This document shows positions 26,414-33,623 of a DNA stretch of 64,000 bases, piece after piece. A program made the position numbers and the translations under genes. Below the pieces are notes generated by a model. The model did not search any database and was not told the origin of the DNA. It saw nothing but the letters and a program-made list of their open reading frames with translations. Position 1 is the stretch's first letter. Each line of letters begins with the position of its first letter. The stretch is from Pseudomonas hunanensis (GTDB lineage: Bacteria; Pseudomonadota; Gammaproteobacteria; Pseudomonadales; Pseudomonadaceae), in the NCBI RefSeq assembly GCF_013393325.1, contig NZ_QJRC01000065.1, positions 1-64,000 of the forward strand, in the 5' to 3' direction.

Positions 26414-26516
26414 TCGCCGGGCACTTTTATCCTGCCAGTCAGGGCGGCGAACAGCTTATACTTGGCGGTTTGTGTAAAGCCGCCGGCCGTCCATGGCCGG
26501 GATACTGGACCCTGCC

Positions 26517-28124
26517 ATGCTACGAATCACCGAACTGAAGCTGCCCCTGGACCATCCTGACGAAGCGCTGCGTGAAGCCATCGTCCAGCGCCTGGGCATC
26601 CGCGACGAGCAATTGCTCAGCTTCAACCTGTTCAAGCGCAGCTACGATGCGCGCAAGAAGAACAGCGAACTGCTGTTCATCTACACCATCGATCTGGAAG
26701 CCAGCAACGAAGCCGAACTGCTCAGCAAGTTCGCCGACGATCGCAACATCAGCGTGGCACCAGACGTGACCTACAAGTACGTCGGCCACGCCCCGGCCGA
26801 CATGCAGGAGCGCCCGATCGTGGTCGGTTTCGGCCCGTGCGGCATCTTTGCCGGCCTGCTGCTGGCACAGATGGGGTTCAAGCCGATCATCCTCGAACGC
26901 GGCAAGGAAGTGCGCCAGCGCACCAAGGACACCTGGGGCCTGTGGCGCAAGAGCGTGCTCAACCCAGAGTCCAACGTGCAGTTCGGCGAAGGCGGCGCCG
27001 GCACCTTCTCCGACGGCAAGCTGTACAGCCAGATCAAGGACCCGCAGCACCACGGCCGCAAGGTACTGGAAGAGTTCGTCAAGGCCGGTGCCCCGGACGA
27101 AATCCTGTACATCAACAAGCCGCACATCGGCACCTTCCGCCTCACCGGCATGGTCGAGCAGATGCGCCAGGACATGATTGCCCTGGGTGCCGAAGTGCGC
27201 TTCCAGGAGAAGGTCACCGACCTGCTGGTCGAAGATGGCCAGTTGACTGGCGTGGTACTGGAGAGTGGCGAGCAGCTGCACTCGCGCCATGTGGTCCTGG
27301 CCCTTGGCCACAGCGCCCGCGACACCTTCCGTATGCTGCACGCCAAAGGCGTGTACATGGAAGCCAAGCCATTCTCGGTCGGCTTCCGCATCGAGCACCC
27401 GCAAACGCTGATCGACAAGGCGCGCCTGGGCAAGTACGCCGGCCACCCCAAACTCGGTGCCGCCGACTACAAGCTGGTGTACCACGCCAAGAACGGCCGC
27501 TCTGTATACAGCTTCTGCATGTGCCCAGGCGGCACCGTGGTCGCGGCTACCAGCGAGCCGGGCCGAGTCGTTACCAACGGCATGAGCCAGTACTCGCGTA
27601 ACGAGCGCAACGCCAACTCCGGCATCGTCGTCGGCATCGACCCCGAGCGCGACTACCCGGGTGGCCCGCTGGCCGGTATCGAGCTGCAGGAACGCCTGGA
27701 GGCCCATGCCTACGTGATGGGTGGCAGCAACTACCAGGCCCCGGCGCAACTGGTGGGTGACTTTGTCGCCGGCCGGCCATCGACCGCACTGGGCAGTGTC
27801 GAGCCGTCCTACAAGCCGGGCGTGACCCTGGGTGATCTGGCGCCAAGCCTGCCGGACTTCGCCATCGAGGCGATCCGTGAGGCACTGCCGGCATTCGACC
27901 GCCAAATCAAAGGCTACAACTTGCATGACGCGGTGTTGACCGGGATCGAAACGCGTACCTCGTCGCCCCTGCGCATTACCCGGGGTGAAGATTACCAGAG
28001 CCTGAACCTCAAGGGGCTGTTCCCGGCGGGTGAAGGCGCCGGCTACGCGGGCGGGATTCTGTCCGCGGGTGTGGATGGCATCCGCATTGCCGAGGCGGTA
28101 GCACGGGATATGCTCGGCCTCTGA
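26517..28124 (+). CDS. FAD-dependent NAD(P)-type oxidoreductase (COG2509)
   Basis: Flavoprotein of 535 residues. An N-terminal domain of about 95 residues (MLRITELKLPLDHPDEALRE, FNLFKRSYDARKK) precedes the FAD-binding Rossmann motif VVGFGPCGIFAGLLLAQMG near residue 102. Other conserved blocks are FGEGGAGTFSDGKLYSQIKD, YSFCMCPGGTVV and FPAGEGAGYAGGILSAGVDG at the C-terminus. This matches the COG2509 'uncharacterised FAD-dependent dehydrogenase' family. The CMC motif could hold redox Cys. The substrate is unknown. The ATG at 26517 is preferred to 26493. Confidence 0.87.
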   Translation: MLRITELKLPLDHPDEALREAIVQRLGIRDEQLLSFNLFKRSYDARKKNSELLFIYTIDLEASNEAELLSKFADDRNISVAPDVTYKYVGHAPADMQERPIVVGFGPCGIFAGLLLAQMGFKPIILERGKEVRQRTKDTWGLWRKSVLNPESNVQFGEGGAGTFSDGKLYSQIKDPQHHGRKVLEEFVKAGAPDEILYINKPHIGTFRLTGMVEQMRQDMIALGAEVRFQEKVTDLLVEDGQLTGVVLESGEQLHSRHVVLALGHSARDTFRMLHAKGVYMEAKPFSVGFRIEHPQTLIDKARLGKYAGHPKLGAADYKLVYHAKNGRSVYSFCMCPGGTVVAATSEPGRVVTNGMSQYSRNERNANSGIVVGIDPERDYPGGPLAGIELQERLEAHAYVMGGSNYQAPAQLVGDFVAGRPSTALGSVEPSYKPGVTLGDLAPSLPDFAIEAIREALPAFDRQIKGYNLHDAVLTGIETRTSSPLRITRGEDYQSLNLKGLFPAGEGAGYAGGILSAGVDGIRIAEAVARDMLGL

Positions 28125-28130
28125 TTGCTT

Positions 28131-28216
28131 GAGGCCTTCCAAGGCCTCTTCGCGGGTAAGCCAACTCCCACAGAGACAGCGATGTCACTGTGGCAACGGG
28201 CTTGCCCGCGAGAGGG
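28131..28216. repeat. REP-type inverted pair before nhaA
   Basis: A near-perfect palindrome GAGGCCTT-CC-AAGGCCTC (28131-28148) leads into TCTTCGCGGGTAAGCC with ACTCCCACAG; an inverted copy CTGTGGCAACGGGCTTGCCC with GCGAGA follows at 28189-28214. CTTCGCGGG, AAGCC and CTCCCACAG are hallmarks of the P. putida 35-base REP sequence. Confidence 0.85.
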
Positions 28217-28322
28217 CGCTGGCAGACTTCAGAATAACCCGGCCCCAAGACCAGCCTTCCCCTCACCCCCTCCTCCTCCATCTGCATCTAGGCTTCACTA
28301 AGCCAAGGCAGCAACACCATAT

Positions 28323-28347
28323 AACAAAAACGAATATAGTTTTTGTT
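28323..28347. promoter_or_regulatory. AT-rich inverted repeat upstream of nhaA
   Basis: AACAAAAAC (28323-28331), centre GAATATA, GTTTTTGTT (28339-28347) is a perfect 9-base inverted repeat about 75 bases before the nhaA start, in an AT-rich patch that contrasts with its surroundings. It could be an operator, or a terminator hairpin for leftover transcription from upstream. Confidence 0.45.
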
Positions 28348-28420
28348 TTAAAGAATATCGCCACAGGCTAGGGTGTACGCCCGTACCATTCGTAAACTGC
28401 TCATGGAGAGCCTATAGCCC

Positions 28421-29596
28421 GTGCGTAGCCTGTTCACCCGTTTTTTCCAGCTTGAAGCCGCCAGCGGCCTGCTGCTGATCGCCGCCGCCGTTCTGGCCCT
28501 GATCATCAACAACTCGCCACTGTCCTACCTGTACAGCGGGCTGCTCGACGTGCCCGTCGCCGTCCAGATCGGCGCGCTGAACATCGCCAAGCCATTGCTG
28601 CTATGGATCAACGATGGCCTGATGGCCCTGTTCTTCCTGCTGATCGGCCTGGAGGTCAAGCGCGAGGTGGTCGACGGCCACCTGTCCAAGCCATCCCAGG
28701 TCATCCTGCCTGCCACTGCTGCCGTTGGCGGCATGGTGGTGCCGGCACTGATCTACTGGTTCATCAACCGTGACAACCCGGCGGCCGTGGCCGGCTGGGC
28801 GATCCCAACTGCCACCGACATCGCCTTTGCCCTCGGCGTGCTGGCGCTACTGGGCAAGCGCGTGCCGGTGTCACTGAAGCTGTTCCTGATGACCCTGGCG
28901 ATCATCGACGACCTGGGTGCGATCATTGTCATCGCCCTGTTCTACTCCGGTACCCTGTCGAGCGTATCGCTGCTGCTGGCGGCGGCCTGCCTGGTGGTGC
29001 TGATAGCGATGAACCGGCTTGGCGTGGTCAAGCTTGGGCCATACATGGTCATTGGCCTGATCCTCTGGGTATGCGTGCTCAAGAGTGGCGTGCATGCCAC
29101 CCTGGCCGGTGTCGCCCTGGCCTTGTGCATCCCACTGCGCACGCGCAACGCCGAAACGTCACCGCTGCTGGCCCTGGAACATGCCCTGCACCCTTGGGTG
29201 GCCTATGCCATCCTGCCACTGTTCGCCTTCGCCAACGCCGGCGTTTCGCTGGCTGGCATGACCGTAGAAAGCTTCACCCACCCCGTGCCGATGGGCATCG
29301 CCGTCGGCCTGTTGCTGGGCAAAACCGTAGGTGTTTTCGGCCTGACATGGCTGGCGGTGAAGCTGCGCCTCGCCGCGCTACCTGCTGGTGCTGGCTGGGG
29401 GCAAATACTGGGGGTGGCGATACTCTGCGGCATTGGCTTCACCATGAGCCTGTTCGTTGGCTCGCTCGCCTTCTCCCCAGGCAGTAGCGAATACGCCGGT
29501 ATGGACCGCATGGGGATTCTTACCGGCTCGTTCTTCGCCGCAGTGATCGGCTACGCCGTCACCGCCATGGCCAGCCGCAAGCCCCGTGTTGGTTGA
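28421..29596 (+). CDS. nhaA: Na+/H+ antiporter NhaA
   Basis: Inner-membrane sodium/proton antiporter of 391 residues, full family length, with about 12 helices. The ion-binding twin Asp are in [20 protein letters not shown] near residues 164-165, the unwound-helix segment is [17 protein letters not shown], and NAGVSLAG and [10 protein letters not shown] are conserved. The start is GTG at 28421. It exchanges cytoplasmic Na+ for external protons, supporting pH and sodium homeostasis. Confidence 0.95.
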   Translation: MRSLFTRFFQLEAASGLLLIAAAVLALIINNSPLSYLYSGLLDVPVAVQIGALNIAKPLLLWINDGLMALFFLLIGLEVKREVVDGHLSKPSQVILPATAAVGGMVVPALIYWFINRDNPAAVAGWAIPTATDIAFALGVLALLGKRVPVSLKLFLMTLAIIDDLGAIIVIALFYSGTLSSVSLLLAAACLVVLIAMNRLGVVKLGPYMVIGLILWVCVLKSGVHATLAGVALALCIPLRTRNAETSPLLALEHALHPWVAYAILPLFAFANAGVSLAGMTVESFTHPVPMGIAVGLLLGKTVGVFGLTWLAVKLRLAALPAGAGWGQILGVAILCGIGFTMSLFVGSLAFSPGSSEYAGMDRMGILTGSFFAAVIGYAVTAMASRKPRVG

Positions 29597-29611
29597 TTTG
29601 GCTGAGGCATG

Positions 29612-29652
29612 AAAAAACCCCGACTGGCAGCAGCCAGGTCGGGGTTTTGTTT
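29612..29652. terminator. Bidirectional terminator between nhaA and the glycine-zipper lipoprotein
   Basis: AAAAAACCCCGACTGGC and its inverted partner GCCAGGTCGGGGTTTTG (one bulged G) form a strong stem flanked by A- and T-runs, so it can stop nhaA transcripts rightward and lipoprotein transcripts leftward. Confidence 0.88.
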
Positions 29653-29665
29653 TACTGCGCTACGG

Positions 29666-30130
29666 TCAGTGCGAAACGCGGCTGGTACCGTCAACGGTCA
29701 TGATGCGCACGCGGTCACCCACGCGGAAGATTTCGTTCTCCTGCACGGCCTGCACATAGGCGCGCATGCTGCCGTCGTCTTCACGTACGGTAATTTCGAC
29801 ACCTTGGGTACGAGTCAGGCCTTCTTCGGCAGCGGAGCCTGCCAGGCCACCGGCAACAGCACCGATCACCGCAGCGACGATGCTGCCACGGCCACCGCCA
29901 ACGGCGCTGCCAGCAACGCCACCCACGATGGCACCAGCACCACCGCCGATCGGGGTCTTGGTACCCTCGATCTTGACTGGGCGCAGGGACTCGATGGTGC
30001 CCATACGCACGGTTTGCACGCGGCGGGCCTCGTCACGGGAGTAGCTGTCACCGGTCAGGCTCGAGGCACAGCCTCCCAGCAGCAGCGACATGGTGGTAAA
30101 GGTCGCCACCAGCAAAGCGGATTTACGCAT
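29666..30130 (-). CDS. Glycine-zipper 2TM lipoprotein (SlyB/Pcp-like)
   Basis: Outer-membrane lipoprotein of 154 residues. The signal peptide MRKSALLVATFTTMSLLLGG ends at the lipobox Cys. A glycine-zipper segment (GGGAGAIVGGVAGSAVGG and AAVIGAVAGGLAGSAAEE, about residues 65-105) is followed by a small C-terminal domain with EITVREDDGSMRAYVQ, as in SlyB and PCP lipoproteins, which help stabilise the outer membrane under divalent-cation stress. The ATG at 30130 has GGAGAC upstream. Confidence 0.87.
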   Translation of the reverse strand: MRKSALLVATFTTMSLLLGGCASSLTGDSYSRDEARRVQTVRMGTIESLRPVKIEGTKTPIGGGAGAIVGGVAGSAVGGGRGSIVAAVIGAVAGGLAGSAAEEGLTRTQGVEITVREDDGSMRAYVQAVQENEIFRVGDRVRIMTVDGTSRVSH

Positions 30131-30277
30131 GGGTAAAGTCTCCATAAGTCAGGTGCTCATTAGACGCTGCACATTGACGGCTGTCACGGTACAAACGTAA
30201 TAAAATTGTTTTCATTCAGCCGGGGTACAGCCTGCCGGGCTGTGTCGAAGGCCTTTCAAGTGAGACCAAGGATAGCC

Positions 30278-30511
30278 ATGGATTACTTCATCGTCGTGGT
30301 CGCCACCGTTGCGGGGCTGTATTTCCACGGGTGGCTGTATGTGCGCATGCGCCGCTGGATGGACCGCGACCTGGCGTTGTCGCTGGCGGGTGCCGATCCT
30401 GATAAGCGCGCGTTCATGCTGGAAAGGTTGGAACAGGCGCGACAGGAGAAGGTGGGACGCAAGCAACTGGCAGGGTGGTTGGAGCGGGAAGCGGCGGAGT
30501 ATCCGGGGTAG
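30278..30511 (+). CDS. Small membrane-anchored hypothetical protein, 77 residues
   Basis: Protein of 77 residues with one N-terminal helix (MDYFIVVVATVAGLYFHGWL) followed by a charged cytoplasmic part (RAFMLERLEQARQEKVGRKQ). No family is recognised. The frame opens upstream at 30206, but ATAGCC-ATG at 30278 gives the natural start of the hydrophobic segment. It stands alone between a divergent lipoprotein gene and a REP pair. Confidence 0.6.
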   Translation: MDYFIVVVATVAGLYFHGWLYVRMRRWMDRDLALSLAGADPDKRAFMLERLEQARQEKVGRKQLAGWLEREAAEYPG

Positions 30512-30525
30512 CCTGATCGATCGTC

Positions 30526-30612
30526 GTGGCCGCTTTGCGGCCCTATCGCGACACAAGGCCGCTTCCACAGGTACAGCGCGATCGCCTCTGTGGGAGCGGC
30601 CTTGTGTCGCAG
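30526..30612. repeat. Hairpin plus REP-type inverted pair
   Basis: GGCCGC-TTT-GCGGCC (30528-30542) is followed by CGACACAAGGCCGCTTCCAC (from about 30549) and the inverted copy GTGGGAGCGGCCTTGTGTCG up to about 30609. The 20-base arms CGACACAAGGCCGCTTCCAC are the second common P. putida REP form and recur in the window at 38662 and 59575. Confidence 0.85.
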
Positions 30613-30625
30613 CAGCCCCGGGACC

Positions 30626-31273
30626 TCAGGGCGCCAGCCGCTCCCGCTGCCATTGCCCATTCACGAACCGGTAATTCAACCGGTCATGCAAGCGGCTCGC
30701 CCGCCCCTGCCAGAACTCGATGCGCTCAGGCAACAAACGGTAGCCCCCCCAATGCTCAGGGCAGTGCGGCTGGGTGTCGGAAAAGCGCGCTTCGGTAGCC
30801 TTGACCAGGCCCTCGAGCTCTTCACGCCCGGCAATCACCCGGCTCTGCGGCGAGGCCCAGGCCCCCAGGCGGCTGCCCAGCGGGCGCACCTGATAGTAGG
30901 CATCCGACTCCTGCGCCGAGACCTTCTCCACCCGACCTTCGATGCGCACCTGGCGCTCCAGCGCCGGCCAGAAGAAGGTCATGGCTGCAAAAGGGTTGGC
31001 CTGCAATTGCTGGCCCTTGGCGCTTTCGTAATTGGTGAAGAAAGTGAAGCCCTGCTCGTCGAGCCCCTTCAGCAACAATACACGGCAATGCGGGCGGCCT
31101 TCGCCGTCCACGGTGGCCAGGGTCATGGCGTTGGCTTCCACCGGTGCCTGCTCGGTTTTCACCGCATCGGCGAACCACTGGTGGAACAGGACGAACGGCT
31201 CCCCCGGCGCCTGGGCTTCAGCCAGGCCATCACGGGTGTAGTCGCGGCGCATATCGGCCAGGGATTGGGTCAT
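30626..31273 (-). CDS. pdxH: Pyridoxamine 5'-phosphate oxidase
   Basis: FMN-dependent oxidase of 215 residues making pyridoxal 5'-phosphate from pyridoxine or pyridoxamine phosphate in the PLP synthesis and salvage pathway. Conserved blocks are [60 protein letters not shown] and the C-terminal [10 protein letters not shown] / WQRERLAP. The start is 18 bases after the OmpA lipoprotein gene, with AAGGAAC upstream, so the two are probably co-transcribed. Confidence 0.96.
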   Translation of the reverse strand: MTQSLADMRRDYTRDGLAEAQAPGEPFVLFHQWFADAVKTEQAPVEANAMTLATVDGEGRPHCRVLLLKGLDEQGFTFFTNYESAKGQQLQANPFAAMTFFWPALERQVRIEGRVEKVSAQESDAYYQVRPLGSRLGAWASPQSRVIAGREELEGLVKATEARFSDTQPHCPEHWGGYRLLPERIEFWQGRASRLHDRLNYRFVNGQWQRERLAP

Positions 31274-31291
31274 TGCTGCGTTCCTTGACGA

Positions 31292-32269
31292 TCAGTTGGT
31301 CTTCGCAGGGCTATTGGCAGCTACTTTTTTATCGGCGGTAGCTTTCTTGGCAACAGGCTTGGCCGGCGCCGCTTTCTTCTTGGCTGTTGCCTTCACAGGT
31401 GCTTTGGCCTTGGCCACGGGCTTCTTCGCCGCAGGCTTGGCAGCCGGCTTGTTGTCAGTGGCCTTGGCAGCAGGTGCCTTGGCATCCTGTACCGCCACCA
31501 TCGAGGTCGGCGCAGGTGCCGGAGCAGCCTGCTGATACTTGGCCAACAGTGCGACCATGGTGTTTTGTGGGGTCAGCAGCATTTCCACGCGGCGGTTCAG
31601 GGAGCGGCCCTCGGCGCTGTCATTGGCCGCACGCGGCATCACCGAGCCCATGCCCTTGAGGGTCAGGCGGTCACGCTGCAGGCCGCTGAGGCGGAAGATG
31701 GCCGATACCGAAGCGGCGCGCTCCAGGCTGAGTTTCTGGTTGGCAGCGGCAGCACCGCTGCTGTCGGCATGGCCCAGTACCAGCACGGCAGTCTTGGGGT
31801 CACCTTCGACGGTCTTGGCCACGCGGGTGATCGGGCCGAGGGTCATGGGCAGCAGCATGTTCGGGCGGTCAGGGTTGTACGAGCTGTCAACCGGCAAGGT
31901 TACCGCCAGCACATTGTCGCGGCGCTCAAGCTCCAGCTTGCTGTCCTTGATCGCTTCGCGCAGCTTAGGCTCGTATTCGTCCAGCCAGGCCTGGGTGGCC
32001 TTCTGGTCAATTTTCGGCACCACGGGGCCCTTGGCCTGCTTGTCATCGCCACCAAACGGCCACCACCAACGGCTGGCGCTCTCCGATTTGGCGTCAGCCT
32101 TGGCCACGTTTTCAGTGACGGCTGCCTTCACTTCCTGCTCGGCGACCTTGTCCGAACCGAAAGGCCACCAGTTGGAGCCACCTTCCTTGGAGCCGTCCGG
32201 GGAGTGGCTGGCGCAGCCGGTAACGGCGGTCAGGCACAGGGCGAGTGCTAAGGTTTTATGTGAAGACAT
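31292..32269 (-). CDS. OmpA-family lipoprotein with a Lys/Ala/Pro-rich tail
   Basis: Lipoprotein of 325 residues. The signal peptide MSSHKTLALALCLTAVTGC ends at the lipobox Cys. Two copies of a tryptophan motif follow (WWPFGSDK near residue 33 and WWWPFGGDDK near 70). An OmpA-C-like peptidoglycan-binding domain spans about 115-245 (VLVLGHADSSGAAAANQKLS, LNRRVEMLL). The last 65 residues are a histone-H1-like tail of KPAAK and KAKAPVKA type repeats ending KTN. Two-domain anchoring plus a polycationic tail is unusual. It precedes pdxH in an apparent operon. Confidence 0.82.
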   Translation of the reverse strand: MSSHKTLALALCLTAVTGCASHSPDGSKEGGSNWWPFGSDKVAEQEVKAAVTENVAKADAKSESASRWWWPFGGDDKQAKGPVVPKIDQKATQAWLDEYEPKLREAIKDSKLELERRDNVLAVTLPVDSSYNPDRPNMLLPMTLGPITRVAKTVEGDPKTAVLVLGHADSSGAAAANQKLSLERAASVSAIFRLSGLQRDRLTLKGMGSVMPRAANDSAEGRSLNRRVEMLLTPQNTMVALLAKYQQAAPAPAPTSMVAVQDAKAPAAKATDNKPAAKPAAKKPVAKAKAPVKATAKKKAAPAKPVAKKATADKKVAANSPAKTN

Positions 32270-32368
32270 CAGCGATACACCATGAAATAGAAAGATATTT
32301 TGCCTAGGCACTTCAGGCGTTGGCATTGAGGATAGTCAAAGGGGGTGGGCAATACCCGCATTACCCGA

Positions 32369-33514
32369 TCAAAGGCAACTGGCAAGGACGCGTACCAATT
32401 TTTGCGCGCGTGGGTCCATCAGCACATAAGGGCCGAGGGTATTGACCACGAAACCGAAGGCCACATCGTGCTCCGGGTCGGCAAAACCGACCGAACCACC
32501 GGCACCGGGGTGGCCGAAGGCGCGGGCGCCGAGGCCAAAGGTGGCGTTGGCCACCTCGGGCTGGTCGAGCATGCAGCCCAGGCCAAAGCGGGTTTGGGTG
32601 AGCAAGGTACGGTCCTGACCCAGGCTGTGTTCACGGGTCAGTTCATCGAGCAGTTCAGATTCGAGCAGGCTGCCGTCAAGAAGCCCGGCATAGAAGCCCG
32701 CCAGGCTGCGTGCGTTGCCATGGCCATTGGCCGCTGGCTGTTGCATACGACGCCATTCAGGCTTGTTGGTACTGGTCAGGATCGCCGGCGGGTTGGTGAA
32801 TGCACGGGTCGACAACGCCTCTGGCTCACGCATGGTTACCTGTAGCAAGCGCTGCGCTGCGGCATCCCCCGGGTTGCCTTTGCCACGGGCGATATGCGCC
32901 ACGCGGTGGAACTCTTCGTCTGCCAGGCCAACGTGGAAATCCAACCCCAACGGGCGGGCGGTGCGGGCCACGATCGAGTCGCCAGGGCCACGGCCATCGG
33001 CGCGGCGAATCAGCTCGCCGATCAGCCAGCCGTAGGTGATGGCGGCATAGCCGTGTTCGGTGCCGGGTGTCCACCAAGGTGTCTCGGCCGCCAGGGCATC
33101 GACCATGGTCTGCCAGTCGTACAATGCCTCGGCCGGCAGCAGCTCGCGAATCGCCGGCAAGCCGGCACGGTGGCTGAGCAGTTGGCGCAAAGTGACCGAC
33201 TGCTTACCGGCCTGGGCGAACTCGGGCCAGTAGTTGGTCACCGGGGCATCGAGGGCCAGCTTACCCTCGCCGACCAGTTGCAGGGCGGTGACGGCGGTGA
33301 ACGTCTTGGTGCAGGAGAACAGGTTGGCGATGGTATCGCTGTGCCAAGCCTGCTGGCCGTCTTTGTCGGCACTGCCGGCCCACAGGTCAATAACGGTTTC
33401 GCCCCCCACCTGGATGCACAGTGCGGCACCACGCTCCTGGGGATCATCGAACAACGCGGCAAAGGCTTCGCGCACGGCTTCGAACTTCAGCTCATAGTGA
33501 CCCTGGATCTGCAC
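32369..33514 (-). CDS. Serine hydrolase, beta-lactamase/EstB (family VIII esterase) type
   Basis: Cytoplasmic-looking protein of 381 residues with no signal peptide. It carries the SxxK motif (S67-C-T-K70) and class-C-beta-lactamase/EstB-type surroundings (LFSCTKTFTAVTALQLVGEG, LLSHRAGLPAI, EHGYAAITYGWLIGELIRR, FGHPGAGGSVGFADP). Members hydrolyse short-chain esters more often than beta-lactams. The substrate is unknown. It is on the same strand as the glycosidase gene upstream, 109 bases away. Confidence 0.85.
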   Translation of the reverse strand: MQIQGHYELKFEAVREAFAALFDDPQERGAALCIQVGGETVIDLWAGSADKDGQQAWHSDTIANLFSCTKTFTAVTALQLVGEGKLALDAPVTNYWPEFAQAGKQSVTLRQLLSHRAGLPAIRELLPAEALYDWQTMVDALAAETPWWTPGTEHGYAAITYGWLIGELIRRADGRGPGDSIVARTARPLGLDFHVGLADEEFHRVAHIARGKGNPGDAAAQRLLQVTMREPEALSTRAFTNPPAILTSTNKPEWRRMQQPAANGHGNARSLAGFYAGLLDGSLLESELLDELTREHSLGQDRTLLTQTRFGLGCMLDQPEVANATFGLGARAFGHPGAGGSVGFADPEHDVAFGFVVNTLGPYVLMDPRAQKLVRVLASCL

Positions 33515-33623
33515 CCGCTGTACTCCGTACGACCATGTCCAAAAAAGGTGTGCATTGTTTCAGTAGTTGGGTGTTTTGCAAACTGGCTTGGGCCAAATGG
33601 TCGCGACGAACGGTAACTGGCGC

